The position numbers were made by a program, and so were the translations under genes. A stretch of DNA of 64,000 nt from Maridesulfovibrio sp. (lineage in GTDB: Bacteria; Desulfobacterota; Desulfovibrionia; Desulfovibrionales; Desulfovibrionaceae): positions 1,121,501-1,185,500 of the forward strand of contig NZ_OY762999.1 of assembly GCF_963666665.1 (NCBI RefSeq), given 5' to 3'. Below the pieces are notes generated by a model, which saw only the letters and a program-made list of their open reading frames with translations, searched no databases and was not told where the DNA came from. Shown here piece after piece: positions 16,053-24,816 of this stretch. Position 1 is the stretch's first letter; every line of letters starts with the position of its first letter.

Positions 16053-16075
16053 CCGGGGGGAGTTACTCCCCCCGG
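16053..16075 (+). other. G/C hairpin between usp and the hdrD-like gene
   Basis: A perfect 11-bp stem, CCGGGGGGAGT (16053-16063) with ACTCCCCCCGG (16065-16075), and a one-base gap that in practice gives a short loop. No T run follows. It probably modulates relative expression of the last operon gene. Confidence 0.5.
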
Positions 16076-16115
16076 AGTAATGAACGGTTAATCTCCGTAA
16101 CATAAGGAGTAGTCC

Positions 16116-17435
16116 ATGAACATGGTTGTGCCGAAAACGATGGATTCAGGGGTCCGGGAATTTTTGAATAAGTTCGATTTCAGCGCCTGTCTTGTATGTG
16201 GAACCTGCTCCAACGGGTGCCCGATTACCGGTACTCCCGGCATGGAGGGTTGGAATACCCGTAAGGTTATGCGCATGCTTGCCTACGGTATGGTCGACGA
16301 AGTGGTTGAATCCAAATTCCCATGGCTTTGTACCGGCTGCGGACGGTGTGCCTATTCCTGTCCCATGGGTATAGATATTCCTGCGGTCATGGCTCATATG
16401 AAAAGTATGCGTGAACGTGACAAGGTGCCGGGATCACTCCATAAGGGAACTATGAATAATGTGGATTCCGGTAACAATCTGGCTATACCCAAAGACGATT
16501 ATCTCATGGGAATGGCAGATCTGGGCGAAGAAATGTCGGAAGAATGTCCTGGTTTTTATGTCCCGGTGGACAAGCAGGATGCAGATATCCTTTTTTTCCC
16601 CAACTCCAAGGAAGTATATGGTGACTACGAAGACCAGTTCTGGTGGTGGAAGGTGTTTTACGCCGCCAAAGAAAACTGGACCGTTCCTTCCGAAGGATGG
16701 GAAGCAGTGGACTGGGCTCTGTTTACCGGCAACTATGAAGCCAACAAGGTTTTGGCCCAGCGTAAGATCGATTACATGAAGAAATACAATATCAAGCGTA
16801 TGATTATGCCGGACTGCGGCGGTGGTTCATATGGATGTCGTACCGGTATGGAAAAATGCGTTCTGGAGGACCCGAGGAACGAGGTTGGTTTCACCTATCT
16901 CTATGATTATCTGGTGCAGATAATCCGCGAGGGACGCATCAAACTTGATAAGTCCGTGAATGCCGGGAAACGTTTTACCTGGCATGACTCCTGTAAGCAT
17001 GGCCGCGAACTGGCCCGTCATTTCGGTAAGGGCTTTTTCGAAGAGCCGCGCTGGATTATCAACCAGTGCGTGGATGATTTTGTTGAGATGACACCCAATC
17101 GGGGCTTGAATTATTGCTGCGGTGCTGGTGGAGGCATGTGGCCTGCTCCCTATGAGGATGAATCCGCATGGCATGCAAGACATAAGTACGACCAGATTAA
17201 GAGGAGCGGCGCGGATGTTGTTCTTGTTGGTTGTTCCAACTGTCGGGACCAGATCATGAAGCGCATTCCCAAGTATTATACCGACTACAAGTATGAGGTT
17301 AAATACATCTGGCAACTTGTTGCTGAAACGTTGATCCTTGAGCCTTGGGAAGAGGATATGGTTGCCAGAGCCAAGAAAGAGGCTGAAGCGCAATGGGAAA
17401 AGTTCGGGGTGGATACTTCTGCAGAGGAGTATTAG
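16116..17435 (+). CDS. HdrD-like iron-sulfur protein (HdrC-HdrB type fusion)
   Basis: A 439-aa protein joining an N-terminal pair of 4Fe-4S motifs (CLVCGTCSNGCP near 27; CTGCGRCAYSCP near 71) to a CCG-type region (MPDCGGGSYGCRTG; WHDSCKHGREL; NYCCGAGGGMW; VGCSNCRDQI). This is the layout of HdrD and of related subunits in the Tmc and Dsr membrane complexes. It starts at ATG 16116 behind AAGGAG, about 100 bp after usp, and is followed by a terminator. It gives the operon a second potential disulfide/thiol-active subunit beside HdrB, perhaps as the link to a membrane or DsrC partner. Confidence 0.85.
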   Translation: MNMVVPKTMDSGVREFLNKFDFSACLVCGTCSNGCPITGTPGMEGWNTRKVMRMLAYGMVDEVVESKFPWLCTGCGRCAYSCPMGIDIPAVMAHMKSMRERDKVPGSLHKGTMNNVDSGNNLAIPKDDYLMGMADLGEEMSEECPGFYVPVDKQDADILFFPNSKEVYGDYEDQFWWWKVFYAAKENWTVPSEGWEAVDWALFTGNYEANKVLAQRKIDYMKKYNIKRMIMPDCGGGSYGCRTGMEKCVLEDPRNEVGFTYLYDYLVQIIREGRIKLDKSVNAGKRFTWHDSCKHGRELARHFGKGFFEEPRWIINQCVDDFVEMTPNRGLNYCCGAGGGMWPAPYEDESAWHARHKYDQIKRSGADVVLVGCSNCRDQIMKRIPKYYTDYKYEVKYIWQLVAETLILEPWEEDMVARAKKEAEAQWEKFGVDTSAEEY

Positions 17436-17547
17436 TCGGACCGGAAATGTGAAATATACTAGTTATATTCTCTGAATATGTTATTGGATCCTTAGAATAC
17501 TCATCTGTTACTTGTTGAATTTAATCAGGAAGATATTTATACAGTTA

Positions 17548-17585
17548 AACCCCACAGTGCGTTTGCGCATTGTGGGGTTCTTTGT
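17548..17585 (+). terminator. Terminator of the Hdr operon
   Basis: Stem 17548-17561 with 17566-17579 (14 bp, one G-U), loop TTTG, followed by CTTTGTTTT. It lies about 110 bp after the hdrD-like stop. Confidence 0.85.
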
Positions 17586-17724
17586 TTTGGGTGTAGAGAA
17601 TGGTAAGATTGTGCGTATAATCTGGACGTCTTTTTTAGTAAGATATTTTATTTATTGCTGTGGCCAAATGATAACCATCCTGATGATTGAGAGTTATTCT
17701 AAACTTTTCTACCAGGTCTAACCA

Positions 17725-18591
17725 CTATCTGATTTTCCAGAAAATTACGGATGCCTTGCAGCTTTCATGGACCATACCGTCCTGCGCGGAGGACATAACG
17801 TTCTGTTTAATAAGCTCTTCTGTTTGCGGGGTAAGTTCTGTGTATTTTGCATAGAATAGCTTCTGTTGATGTATTTTGCTTTCAGCAGATCTTTGGGTGG
17901 AATAATTTACAATGCGAACTTCCGGCAGGCGACCCATGGCATAGAGAAGATTGTAGGCCAGCGGGAATTCAGAATATCCGGGCTGCGGAACATCTCCCAT
18001 GATGGAATTCCACATGCCGTCGCTGTGTCCGCTTGTTTCTCCTCCGGCACCGCCCACAACGCAGCAGAGGTTGCGTGATACCGACTCCAGACGTTCCAGC
18101 TGTACCCGTAGGTCGCGGAACATCCACATGGTGATGGCGGAAAGAGCCAAGTCAAAATGACTTTTGAGGCCTTCTGTGTCCACGTCCTGCCAGATTTTGG
18201 GAATGACTTTATATTGATCAACTCCGGCCTTTTCAGCATTGGTCTGCAGTTGTTTTCTCATTTCTCCGGCAGGTTCCACTGCTGTTACCCGATGTCCGGC
18301 CTGTCCCATGGGTACTAGTATGCTGCCCGGTCCGCAGCCAACATCCAGCACTTCGGCTTGCTCAGGCAGTCTTGAGCTGAGGGCGGAAAGGATACTGCGT
18401 CCGAAGCTATAGTCGCAGGCCTTGCGACCTACGGAAAAATCTTCTGCTCTGGCTTGCCAGTAGTTTAGGTGGGCGTTGCCCACATACATTGTTTCGCGGG
18501 TATCCCAGCGTTCGGCCCACTTTTTTTCCCAATGCTCCACGCTTTGTTTCTCATTCACTGTCTTCTCCAGCATGCTTGTATTCTTATTCAT
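17725..18591 (-). CDS. Class I SAM-dependent methyltransferase 1
   Basis: About 288 aa from ATG 18591, which overlaps the stop of methyltransferase 2 (TGATG) and has GGAG six bases upstream; a GTG at 18606 is a longer option. The SAM site is VLDVGCGPGSILVPM near residue 80, followed by VTAVEPAGEM. The C-terminus is not typical of any substrate class I recognise. It shares layout with its upstream partner: an N-terminal region with W, an AEDF/AEDY segment, then the Rossmann fold. The two are probably an ancient duplication acting together. The pair diverges from a Nik/Opp importer; a role in making or modifying the imported ligand is only a guess. Confidence 0.75.
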   Translation of the reverse strand: MNKNTSMLEKTVNEKQSVEHWEKKWAERWDTRETMYVGNAHLNYWQARAEDFSVGRKACDYSFGRSILSALSSRLPEQAEVLDVGCGPGSILVPMGQAGHRVTAVEPAGEMRKQLQTNAEKAGVDQYKVIPKIWQDVDTEGLKSHFDLALSAITMWMFRDLRVQLERLESVSRNLCCVVGGAGGETSGHSDGMWNSIMGDVPQPGYSEFPLAYNLLYAMGRLPEVRIVNYSTQRSAESKIHQQKLFYAKYTELTPQTEELIKQNVMSSAQDGMVHESCKASVIFWKIR

Positions 18592-19406
18592 CAGGATCTC
18601 CACCACATCAGCGACATTACTGCCGGAACTTCGTAAAATCCGGCATTGTTTCTGCTCTCCACGTGCTGCTTAATCAGTTCACTGTCTTCAGTTGAGACCG
18701 TGCGATACTTAGAAACGAGATTTGTCCACATGGATCTTGCTGAATCCGTGGAGCGGCGCATGGTATAACTGACATTGGACAGGTCTGCAGGTCTGCCCAG
18801 CTCATTTAATATATTGTAAAGATACAGGGACCGGTCCAGTTCCGGTGCATTGATCCCCAGTTTGCGTTGCATCTGATGATTCTCTGCGTCCCCAATTCCC
18901 ATGGTGTCTGCCAGACAGCAGAAGCCGCGTGAGATTCTGCTCATTTCACTGATCAGTTCTTCAATGTCAGGGAACTGCCATGCTGCATGGCAGAGAAAGA
19001 CGAGGTCGAAACTGTTGTCCTGAGCTTGAGCGGCAAATGAAGCAAAATCCGCAACTTCAACTTTAATATTTTTGACCTCGGCGGAGTCGGCGTTGGCTTC
19101 CAGCAGGTTCGCCATGGATTGGGCCGGTTCTACTGCAATTACTCCTTTTGAGTGGCGGGCAAGGGGGAGTGTTACTGCTCCGACTCCTGATGCGATTTCA
19201 AGAACTAATGAATTTGTATCAATAATTCCCTCTTCAGTTAGGATTTCGCACATCTTTTTGCCATATCCGAATCTGCTTGATGTTATAAAATCATTATAGT
19301 CTTCGGCTCTTCGGTTCCAGTATCCCGTGTCGCTCCGAGCAGCCATGTCCTCCATCTGGTTACTCCAGATTTCTTTCCAAGATGTAGTTTTTTGCAGATT
19401 CATCAT
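18591..19406 (-). CDS. Class I SAM-dependent methyltransferase 2
   Basis: About 271 aa, starting ATG 19406 or the adjacent ATG at 19403, which is better spaced from AAGGG. The SAM motif is diverged but readable (VLEIASGVGAVTLPLA, then VIAVEPAQSM), and a later strand reads FDLVFLCHAAWQF. It is translationally coupled to methyltransferase 1, so the two proteins are likely made in equal amounts. They share a common promoter region with the divergent importer operon (19407-19529), where AGTAT (19455) and ATACT (19468) form a weak inverted repeat. The substrate is unknown. Confidence 0.75.
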   Translation of the reverse strand: MMNLQKTTSWKEIWSNQMEDMAARSDTGYWNRRAEDYNDFITSSRFGYGKKMCEILTEEGIIDTNSLVLEIASGVGAVTLPLARHSKGVIAVEPAQSMANLLEANADSAEVKNIKVEVADFASFAAQAQDNSFDLVFLCHAAWQFPDIEELISEMSRISRGFCCLADTMGIGDAENHQMQRKLGINAPELDRSLYLYNILNELGRPADLSNVSYTMRRSTDSARSMWTNLVSKYRTVSTEDSELIKQHVESRNNAGFYEVPAVMSLMWWRS

Positions 19407-19529
19407 TAGCCCTTGTTATTGATTGTGGTTGTTTGTGATGTCTTTGTCGATGCTAGTATGTTTTTTAATACTTGATGCATGTCACTTTTTTCTTTAGCGT
19501 GTCAACAATTTAATCAAGATGGAGGAATC

Positions 19530-21080
19530 ATGTTACTGAACTGTCGCCTGTCCCTTAAAATATTTATGCTGAGCCTATTTCTGGTTGTTGCGTTGAGCTC
19601 CGCAGTTTTTGCCGCTGAAAGTGTGTTGAACGTTGCAGGACCGTGGGGTCCTAAGACACTGGACATTCAAAAAACCGGATATGTGTTTAAGCGTCTGGGA
19701 GTTACTGAGAATTTAATCGAAGTGGGTCAAGATCTGGAGCTGAAGCCCGGTCTGGCTGAGTCCTGGGTGGTTTCACCGGATAAGAAGACCTGGACTTTCA
19801 CCCTCCGCAAGGGAATCGTTTTTCACGACGGAACCGCTCTCAGTGCCGAGGTGGTCAAGTCCTGTCTGGAACGGTTGCAGAAAAAAGGCTCCCTGCTAAA
19901 AGCAGTCCCGCTTGAAAGTATTGAGGCTCCTGATGATCACACTCTCGTGCTGAAGACGTCGGAGCCTTTTGCTCCGCTGGGAGCATATCTGTCCATGGGT
20001 GAAACTTCTCCTCTGGCAATATCTTCTTTTGATGCTGCGGGTGAAATTGTTAAGCCTGTGGGAACCGGGCCTTTTGTATTTGAAAGCTGGAAAGTGAAGG
20101 ATCACGTTACCACCAAGCGCAACCCTGATTACTGGGGCGAAAAGGCGAAGATTGCCAAGGTAGTTTATCGCGGTGTTCCCAATGCCATTACTCGTCTGGG
20201 CATGCTCCGCGCCGGAGACCTAGACATCGCTATGATTTTGCCGCCTGATTCTGTCGCATCGATAAAGAAGTCCGATAAATTCGAAATTTTTAGAACTGCG
20301 GTAGGTCGATGCCGTATGGTGGCATTGAATATGGCGGAAGGGCCTTTTGCCGATGTGCTTGTGCGAAAGGCTGCCAGCATGGCTGTAAACCGCGATGACC
20401 TTGTCAAGTACGTACTTGAGGGAATGGGGGAATCCGCAACTACTTTATATCCTCCCATGGTTTATTGGGCGAATGATAAGTTGAAAGGGTTTTCTTTTGA
20501 TCAAGCAGGAGCAAAGAAGCTACTTGATCAGGCCGGTTGGAAGGATGCTGACGGTGATGGCGTAAGGGAGAAGGACGGTAAAAAGCTTAAGGTCAAGCTG
20601 GTTACTTATCCAGAGCGTGCAGCTTTGCCTCCTACTGCTGAAGTTGTGCAGGCTCAGTTGAACGAGGTCGGCTTTGATGTAGAACTGGTTGTAACTCAGG
20701 TTGACGCAGCACAGTCAATCCGCAACAGAGGCGATTTCGATATGTTCCTGGTCGGACGTGGACTGCTGTTTGTTCCAGACCCGGATTACAATCTTATGAA
20801 GGACTACTATTCTGCCAACACTGTCAAAAAGGGCTGGGGTGCTTACCACTTTAGTAATCCCAAAGTCGATGAACTCCTGTTGGAAGGCAGAAAGGTTTTC
20901 AAACAGGTTGAACGTAAATCCATCTATGATCAGGTTCAGGCAATACTCATGGAGGAAGTCCCTATGATATTCCTCAACTACTATGTGAATGTGGATGCTG
21001 TGGCCAAAGGTGTTGAAGGATACACAATGCATCCTACTGAAAGCAGCTATCATCTGGAAACCGTTACCCTGAAAAAGTAA
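19530..21080 (+). CDS. Periplasmic substrate-binding protein, Nik/Opp family
   Basis: A 516-aa protein read from ATG 19530, which has GGAGG at 19521-19525. A signal peptide ends near AVFA-AES. The body is a family-5 solute-binding protein: GLAESWVVSPDKKTWTFTLR, the GIVFHDGTALSAEVVKS segment, and PVGTGPFVFESWK. It is the first of five genes of a complete importer. Family members bind peptides, Ni-(His)2, opine-type metallophores or other small ligands. The Nik assignment rests on the downstream CbiK-family chelatase and overall resemblance, not on identified metal ligands. Confidence 0.85.
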   Translation: MLLNCRLSLKIFMLSLFLVVALSSAVFAAESVLNVAGPWGPKTLDIQKTGYVFKRLGVTENLIEVGQDLELKPGLAESWVVSPDKKTWTFTLRKGIVFHDGTALSAEVVKSCLERLQKKGSLLKAVPLESIEAPDDHTLVLKTSEPFAPLGAYLSMGETSPLAISSFDAAGEIVKPVGTGPFVFESWKVKDHVTTKRNPDYWGEKAKIAKVVYRGVPNAITRLGMLRAGDLDIAMILPPDSVASIKKSDKFEIFRTAVGRCRMVALNMAEGPFADVLVRKAASMAVNRDDLVKYVLEGMGESATTLYPPMVYWANDKLKGFSFDQAGAKKLLDQAGWKDADGDGVREKDGKKLKVKLVTYPERAALPPTAEVVQAQLNEVGFDVELVVTQVDAAQSIRNRGDFDMFLVGRGLLFVPDPDYNLMKDYYSANTVKKGWGAYHFSNPKVDELLLEGRKVFKQVERKSIYDQVQAILMEEVPMIFLNYYVNVDAVAKGVEGYTMHPTESSYHLETVTLKK

Positions 21081-21082
21081 CA

Positions 21083-22033
21083 GTGTTTTTGTTCATAATA
21101 AAAAGAATCGCATCGCTGGCTCCGGTTATGTTCGGGGTCAGCGTTGCGGCTTTTCTATCACTGGTACTTAGTCCGGGGAATCCGGCTGAAATAGCTCTGC
21201 GCTCATTAACCGAATCGGAGACACCTCCGAAGGCTGCCGTGTTGGAGCTTGAAAAAGAAATGGGACTGGATCGGCCTATACATGTTCAGTACTGGCGCTG
21301 GCTCAAGAGGACCGTTGGAGGGGATCTTGGCCGTTCCTATCAAACAGGACAGACTGTGGTTTCCGAAATAAAGCAGGCTTTAGGTCCATCCGCGCTATTG
21401 GCGGGAACAGCAATTTTGTTGGCCTTGTTTATAGTTCTCCCTCTCGGTTCCATTTCCGCTGCCATGTCTGGAACGTGGGTGGATAAAGCCACTATGGCCG
21501 GGTCGTTGGCGGTCGTTTCTGTTCCGGATTTTTGCATTGCAATCATACTTTTCCTGATCTTTTCCGTGCAAATGGATCTGTTGCCTGTTGCAGGATACGG
21601 ATCAATTGCAAACCTGATCCTTCCGGCATTGACTCTGGCTATTTCCAGTTCCGGGATAACAACGCGGCTGATGCGTACATGCATGGTTCAGGCTCTCGAG
21701 GAAAAGTATGTAATCACCGCACGCTCAAAAGGCATGGGGGAGTATCGTGTAACCGGACGCCACGCTATGAAGAATGCTCTTCCTCCGGTATTGACCTATC
21801 TGGGAGCGCAGATGGGGTATCTGTTCGGCGGAGCTGTGGTGGTTGAGTCAATTTTTCTCTGGCCCGGTCTGGGAAGTTTGCTAGTCGAGGCGGTCAAGGC
21901 CCGTGATATTTATGTTGTTCAGGGATGCGTGCTGGTCATTGCCTGTATCTATGTCTTAATCAATCTTGCCATGGATATAATTCAGGCAGGTCTTGATTCA
22001 AGAATTCGGGAGGGGCTCAGTCATGCAGGATAG
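21083..22033 (+). CDS. ABC importer permease 1 (NikB/OppB type)
   Basis: A 316-aa inner-membrane permease from GTG 21083, two bases after the binding-protein stop. It has about six hydrophobic segments: LFIIKRIASLAPVMFGVSVA at the N-terminus and the DppB/NikB-type stretch MGLDRPIHVQYWRWL. The cytoplasmic loop that docks the ATPase follows (ARSKGMGEYRVTGRHAMKNA, near residue 212). The next permease gene overlaps its 3' end. Confidence 0.9.
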   Translation: MFLFIIKRIASLAPVMFGVSVAAFLSLVLSPGNPAEIALRSLTESETPPKAAVLELEKEMGLDRPIHVQYWRWLKRTVGGDLGRSYQTGQTVVSEIKQALGPSALLAGTAILLALFIVLPLGSISAAMSGTWVDKATMAGSLAVVSVPDFCIAIILFLIFSVQMDLLPVAGYGSIANLILPALTLAISSSGITTRLMRTCMVQALEEKYVITARSKGMGEYRVTGRHAMKNALPPVLTYLGAQMGYLFGGAVVVESIFLWPGLGSLLVEAVKARDIYVVQGCVLVIACIYVLINLAMDIIQAGLDSRIREGLSHAG

Positions 22034-22868
22034 TCGATTGACCCCCGGTATGTTGATCGGGCTGATTCTATGTCTTGGCCTTATGTTTTGCGCGATATTC
22101 GCTCCTGAAATAGCTCCGCATGACCCGGATCGGCAGCATCTTGCCCATAGGCTGGAGGGGCCGAGTGAAAAGTTTCCCCTCGGGGCGGACAAGCTGGGGC
22201 GTTGTGTTGCCAGCCGCATTATTCACGGATTGCGTCCGTCGCTAGGTCTTGCTGTTTCTGTTACAGCCATGGCTGCTTTGGTTGGAACTCTCTTTGGTGT
22301 GTGCGCCGCATATTTTCGACCCCTCGATGCTTTGCTTATGCGGATCACCGATTGCTTCTTTGCTTTTCCGGGCTTTGTCATGGCTCTTATCGCCATCAGT
22401 ATCATGGGGCCGAGCACGACCAGTCTGGTTATAGCTTTAGGACTGCCGGGATGGCCGAAATATGCCAGAGTTGTCCGGTCTAAAGCCTTAGCCCTGCGCG
22501 AATGCGGATATGTTGAAGCCAGTCGGGCTATTGGGGCGGGGCCTCTTTACATTCTTCGATATTGCATTCTGCCCGGAGTTTTGCCCTCTGTGATAACTAT
22601 TTCCACACTGGGTATAGGGGGCAAGGTTATTCACATCGCCGGGTTGGGTTTTCTGGGGCTGGGGGTACAGCCACCAACTCCGGAATGGGGGACTATGCTC
22701 ATTAAAGGAATACCCGTGCTTGAATCTGCCCCTCACATTTCTCTTTCAGCAATGGCGGCGATTTCAGTAAGTGTCCTTGCTTTTACCCTGCTGGGGGAAG
22801 GACTGCGGAATATGCTTGATCCGCGCAGCAACCTTTCAGACTGGCGCAAAATGCAAACTGTCTCCTGA
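22023..22868 (+). CDS. ABC importer permease 2 (NikC/OppC type)
   Basis: A 281-aa permease read from ATG 22023, overlapping the previous gene by 11 bases; an upstream in-frame start is possible but lacks a better ribosome site. Typical DppC/NikC features are the N-terminal helix, APHDPDRQHLAHRLEGPS, PLGADKLGRCVASRIIHGLR, and the EAA loop VEASRAIGAGPLYILRYCIL. It pairs with permease 1 to form the channel. Confidence 0.9.
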   Translation: MQDSRLTPGMLIGLILCLGLMFCAIFAPEIAPHDPDRQHLAHRLEGPSEKFPLGADKLGRCVASRIIHGLRPSLGLAVSVTAMAALVGTLFGVCAAYFRPLDALLMRITDCFFAFPGFVMALIAISIMGPSTTSLVIALGLPGWPKYARVVRSKALALRECGYVEASRAIGAGPLYILRYCILPGVLPSVITISTLGIGGKVIHIAGLGFLGLGVQPPTPEWGTMLIKGIPVLESAPHISLSAMAAISVSVLAFTLLGEGLRNMLDPRSNLSDWRKMQTVS

Positions 22869-22878
22869 GGATATATGT

Positions 22879-23829
22879 ATGAATAAACTGTATCAAGAAG
22901 ACAGAAGGTTGCTTCAGGTCAATAACTTGAAAGTCCATTTTAAATCTGCGGATGGCATTGTCCGGGCTGTGGATAAAGTGAGCTTCAGCCTTAAACGCGG
23001 AGAGAAGGCTTGCCTTGTCGGTGAATCCGGCTGCGGAAAAACTATTCTGGCTTTGTCGTTGCTGCGTTTGCTTCCTCCCGGGGCTAAACTGGCCGGCGAG
23101 GTCCTGTTTCAAGGTGTAGATTTGCTACAGATCCCGGAAAAGGAAATGCGGATGGTCAGGCGTCAGGGCATGGGGATGATTTTTGAACAGCCCTCGGCTT
23201 ACCTTAACCCGCTTTTTCCTGTTGGGTGGCAGGTCGCTGAAGTGGTCAGGCTAAGCCGCGGTTGCAGTAGGCGGGATGCAAAAAGAAGGGCGTTGCGCCT
23301 TCTTGATTTGGCCCGCATACCTGAAGCCCGAAAAAGATACAGACAGTTTCCGCATCAATTGTCAGGTGGCATGAGACAGCGGGTTATGATTTCCATGGCT
23401 TTAGCCAAAGATCCTGCTCTGCTTGTGGCGGATGAACCGACTACAGCTCTCGATCCAACAGTAAGACGCAGTATCCTTACATTGTTACGGGACTGCCTTG
23501 ATGAGACCGGGGCTGCTCTCTTGTGTATTACCCATGATTGGGAAGCCGCACGCAGGCTCTGCGAGACTGCTGCTGTAATGTATGCCGGACAGATTCTTGA
23601 GGTTGGTCCAGCCGGACAGGTTCTGGATAGTCCGAAGCATCCCTACGCATCGGCTTTGCGCCGTTCCATGGGTGGGGAAAGGCCTGAACCGATACCGGGA
23701 AATCCTCCGGCTCTGACCGATTTGCCGTGCGGGTGTAGATTTCAGCCCAGATGTAACTGCTCATCTGAACAGTGTGCTTCAGTTGTTCCTGAATTCAATG
23801 GAGGAGTGCGTTGCCACAACCATCAGTGA
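22879..23829 (+). CDS. ABC importer ATPase 1 (NikD/OppD type)
   Basis: A 316-aa ATPase from ATG 22879, with GAGG eight bases upstream. Walker A is GESGCGKT, the ABC signature is LSGGMRQR, Walker B is LLVADEPTTALD and the H-loop is ITHDW. The Q-loop reads IFEQPSAYLNPL. The C-terminal Cys-rich segment (CGCRFQPRCNCSSEQC) is the Opp/Dpp-type region that often binds an Fe-S cluster. It overlaps the next ATPase gene by 19 bases. Confidence 0.92.
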   Translation: MNKLYQEDRRLLQVNNLKVHFKSADGIVRAVDKVSFSLKRGEKACLVGESGCGKTILALSLLRLLPPGAKLAGEVLFQGVDLLQIPEKEMRMVRRQGMGMIFEQPSAYLNPLFPVGWQVAEVVRLSRGCSRRDAKRRALRLLDLARIPEARKRYRQFPHQLSGGMRQRVMISMALAKDPALLVADEPTTALDPTVRRSILTLLRDCLDETGAALLCITHDWEAARRLCETAAVMYAGQILEVGPAGQVLDSPKHPYASALRRSMGGERPEPIPGNPPALTDLPCGCRFQPRCNCSSEQCASVVPEFNGGVRCHNHQ

Positions 23830-24755
23830 TTGAGATTAAGGGTTTGCGCAAGAGTTACGGTTCCGGTTTCTTTTTAAGGCAGGTTAATACGGCGGTAAGA
23901 GATGTCTCGTTGAATATTGCACCGGGAAGGACTCTTGCCGTTGTCGGAGAATCTGGTTGTGGCAAGACCACATTGGCTCGTATGGCGGCAGGGTTACTTA
24001 AGCCGGATTTCGGTTTCATAACATTCAGGGGTAAAAATTTTGCTCACTGGGATAGAAAGGACTTGCGCAAAAGTATACAGGTGGTTTTTCAGGATGCGGA
24101 CGGGTCGCTTAACCCGAGTTTCAGTGCCCGTGATTTGCTGCTGGAACCTCTATTGCTTCATGGTTTGCCTCGTAGTGAAGCAGAAGAGCGACTGCCCGAA
24201 TTGCTTTCCATGGTTGGATTGGTGACGGATCTGTTGCAGCGCCATCCGCATGAGATGTCCGGCGGGCAACGTCAACGCATAGGGATCGCAAGGGCTATGT
24301 CCCTTTCCCCGGAACTGGTTATTGCCGATGAACCTGTTTCTTCGTTGGACCGCTCCATTCAGGCTCAGATTCTTAGCCTGTTGCAATCCTTTCAGGAGAA
24401 CAATGGAGTCTCATATCTTTATATATCCCATGATCTTGGTTCAGTGAGGGCTATTGCCCATGAGGTGGCAGTCATGCTCGGCGGAGTGTTCGTTGAGACC
24501 GGACCGGCGGAAGAAGTTTTCAGTAATCCTATTCATCCGTACACGAAGCTGCTTCTTACCGATGAAAATCATGCAGAGCCGCATTTCGAACATGATTTTA
24601 TGGATATTGAAAACAGACAGAGTACAGAAAACGGATGCCCATTTGCCTTCTATTGCAAGCACTCCGAAACGCAATGCATAAGGGACGTCAGCGGACTAAT
24701 TGAGGTTGAACCGGGACGATTGGTGCGTTGCAGGGCAATGCGCAGAATTACTTGA
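23811..24755 (+). CDS. ABC importer ATPase 2 (NikE/OppF type)
   Basis: A 314-aa ATPase from TTG 23811, which has GGAGGAG just upstream and overlaps ATPase 1. Walker A is GESGCGKT, the signature is MSGGQRQR, Walker B is LVIADEPVSSLD and the H-loop is ISHDLG. The C-terminal CPFAFYCKHSETQC resembles the Opp/Dpp Cys motif. It completes the five-component importer. The chelatase gene begins 61 bp later, probably on the same transcript. Confidence 0.92.
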   Translation: MPQPSVIEIKGLRKSYGSGFFLRQVNTAVRDVSLNIAPGRTLAVVGESGCGKTTLARMAAGLLKPDFGFITFRGKNFAHWDRKDLRKSIQVVFQDADGSLNPSFSARDLLLEPLLLHGLPRSEAEERLPELLSMVGLVTDLLQRHPHEMSGGQRQRIGIARAMSLSPELVIADEPVSSLDRSIQAQILSLLQSFQENNGVSYLYISHDLGSVRAIAHEVAVMLGGVFVETGPAEEVFSNPIHPYTKLLLTDENHAEPHFEHDFMDIENRQSTENGCPFAFYCKHSETQCIRDVSGLIEVEPGRLVRCRAMRRIT

Positions 24756-24816
24756 AATTTTCTAACTGATTTGACCTTTACCTTTTGATCTTAGACTTAA
24801 AAAAGTGAGAGTAGTT

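Noticed and set aside
17512..17721. A 69-codon open frame after the Hdr operon
   Set aside because: It runs through the operon terminator, has no ribosome-binding site and no recognisable domain.
24756..24816. A cobalamin or nickel riboswitch before the chelatase gene
   Set aside because: The gap is only about 60 bases and shows no B12-box or conserved riboswitch core.
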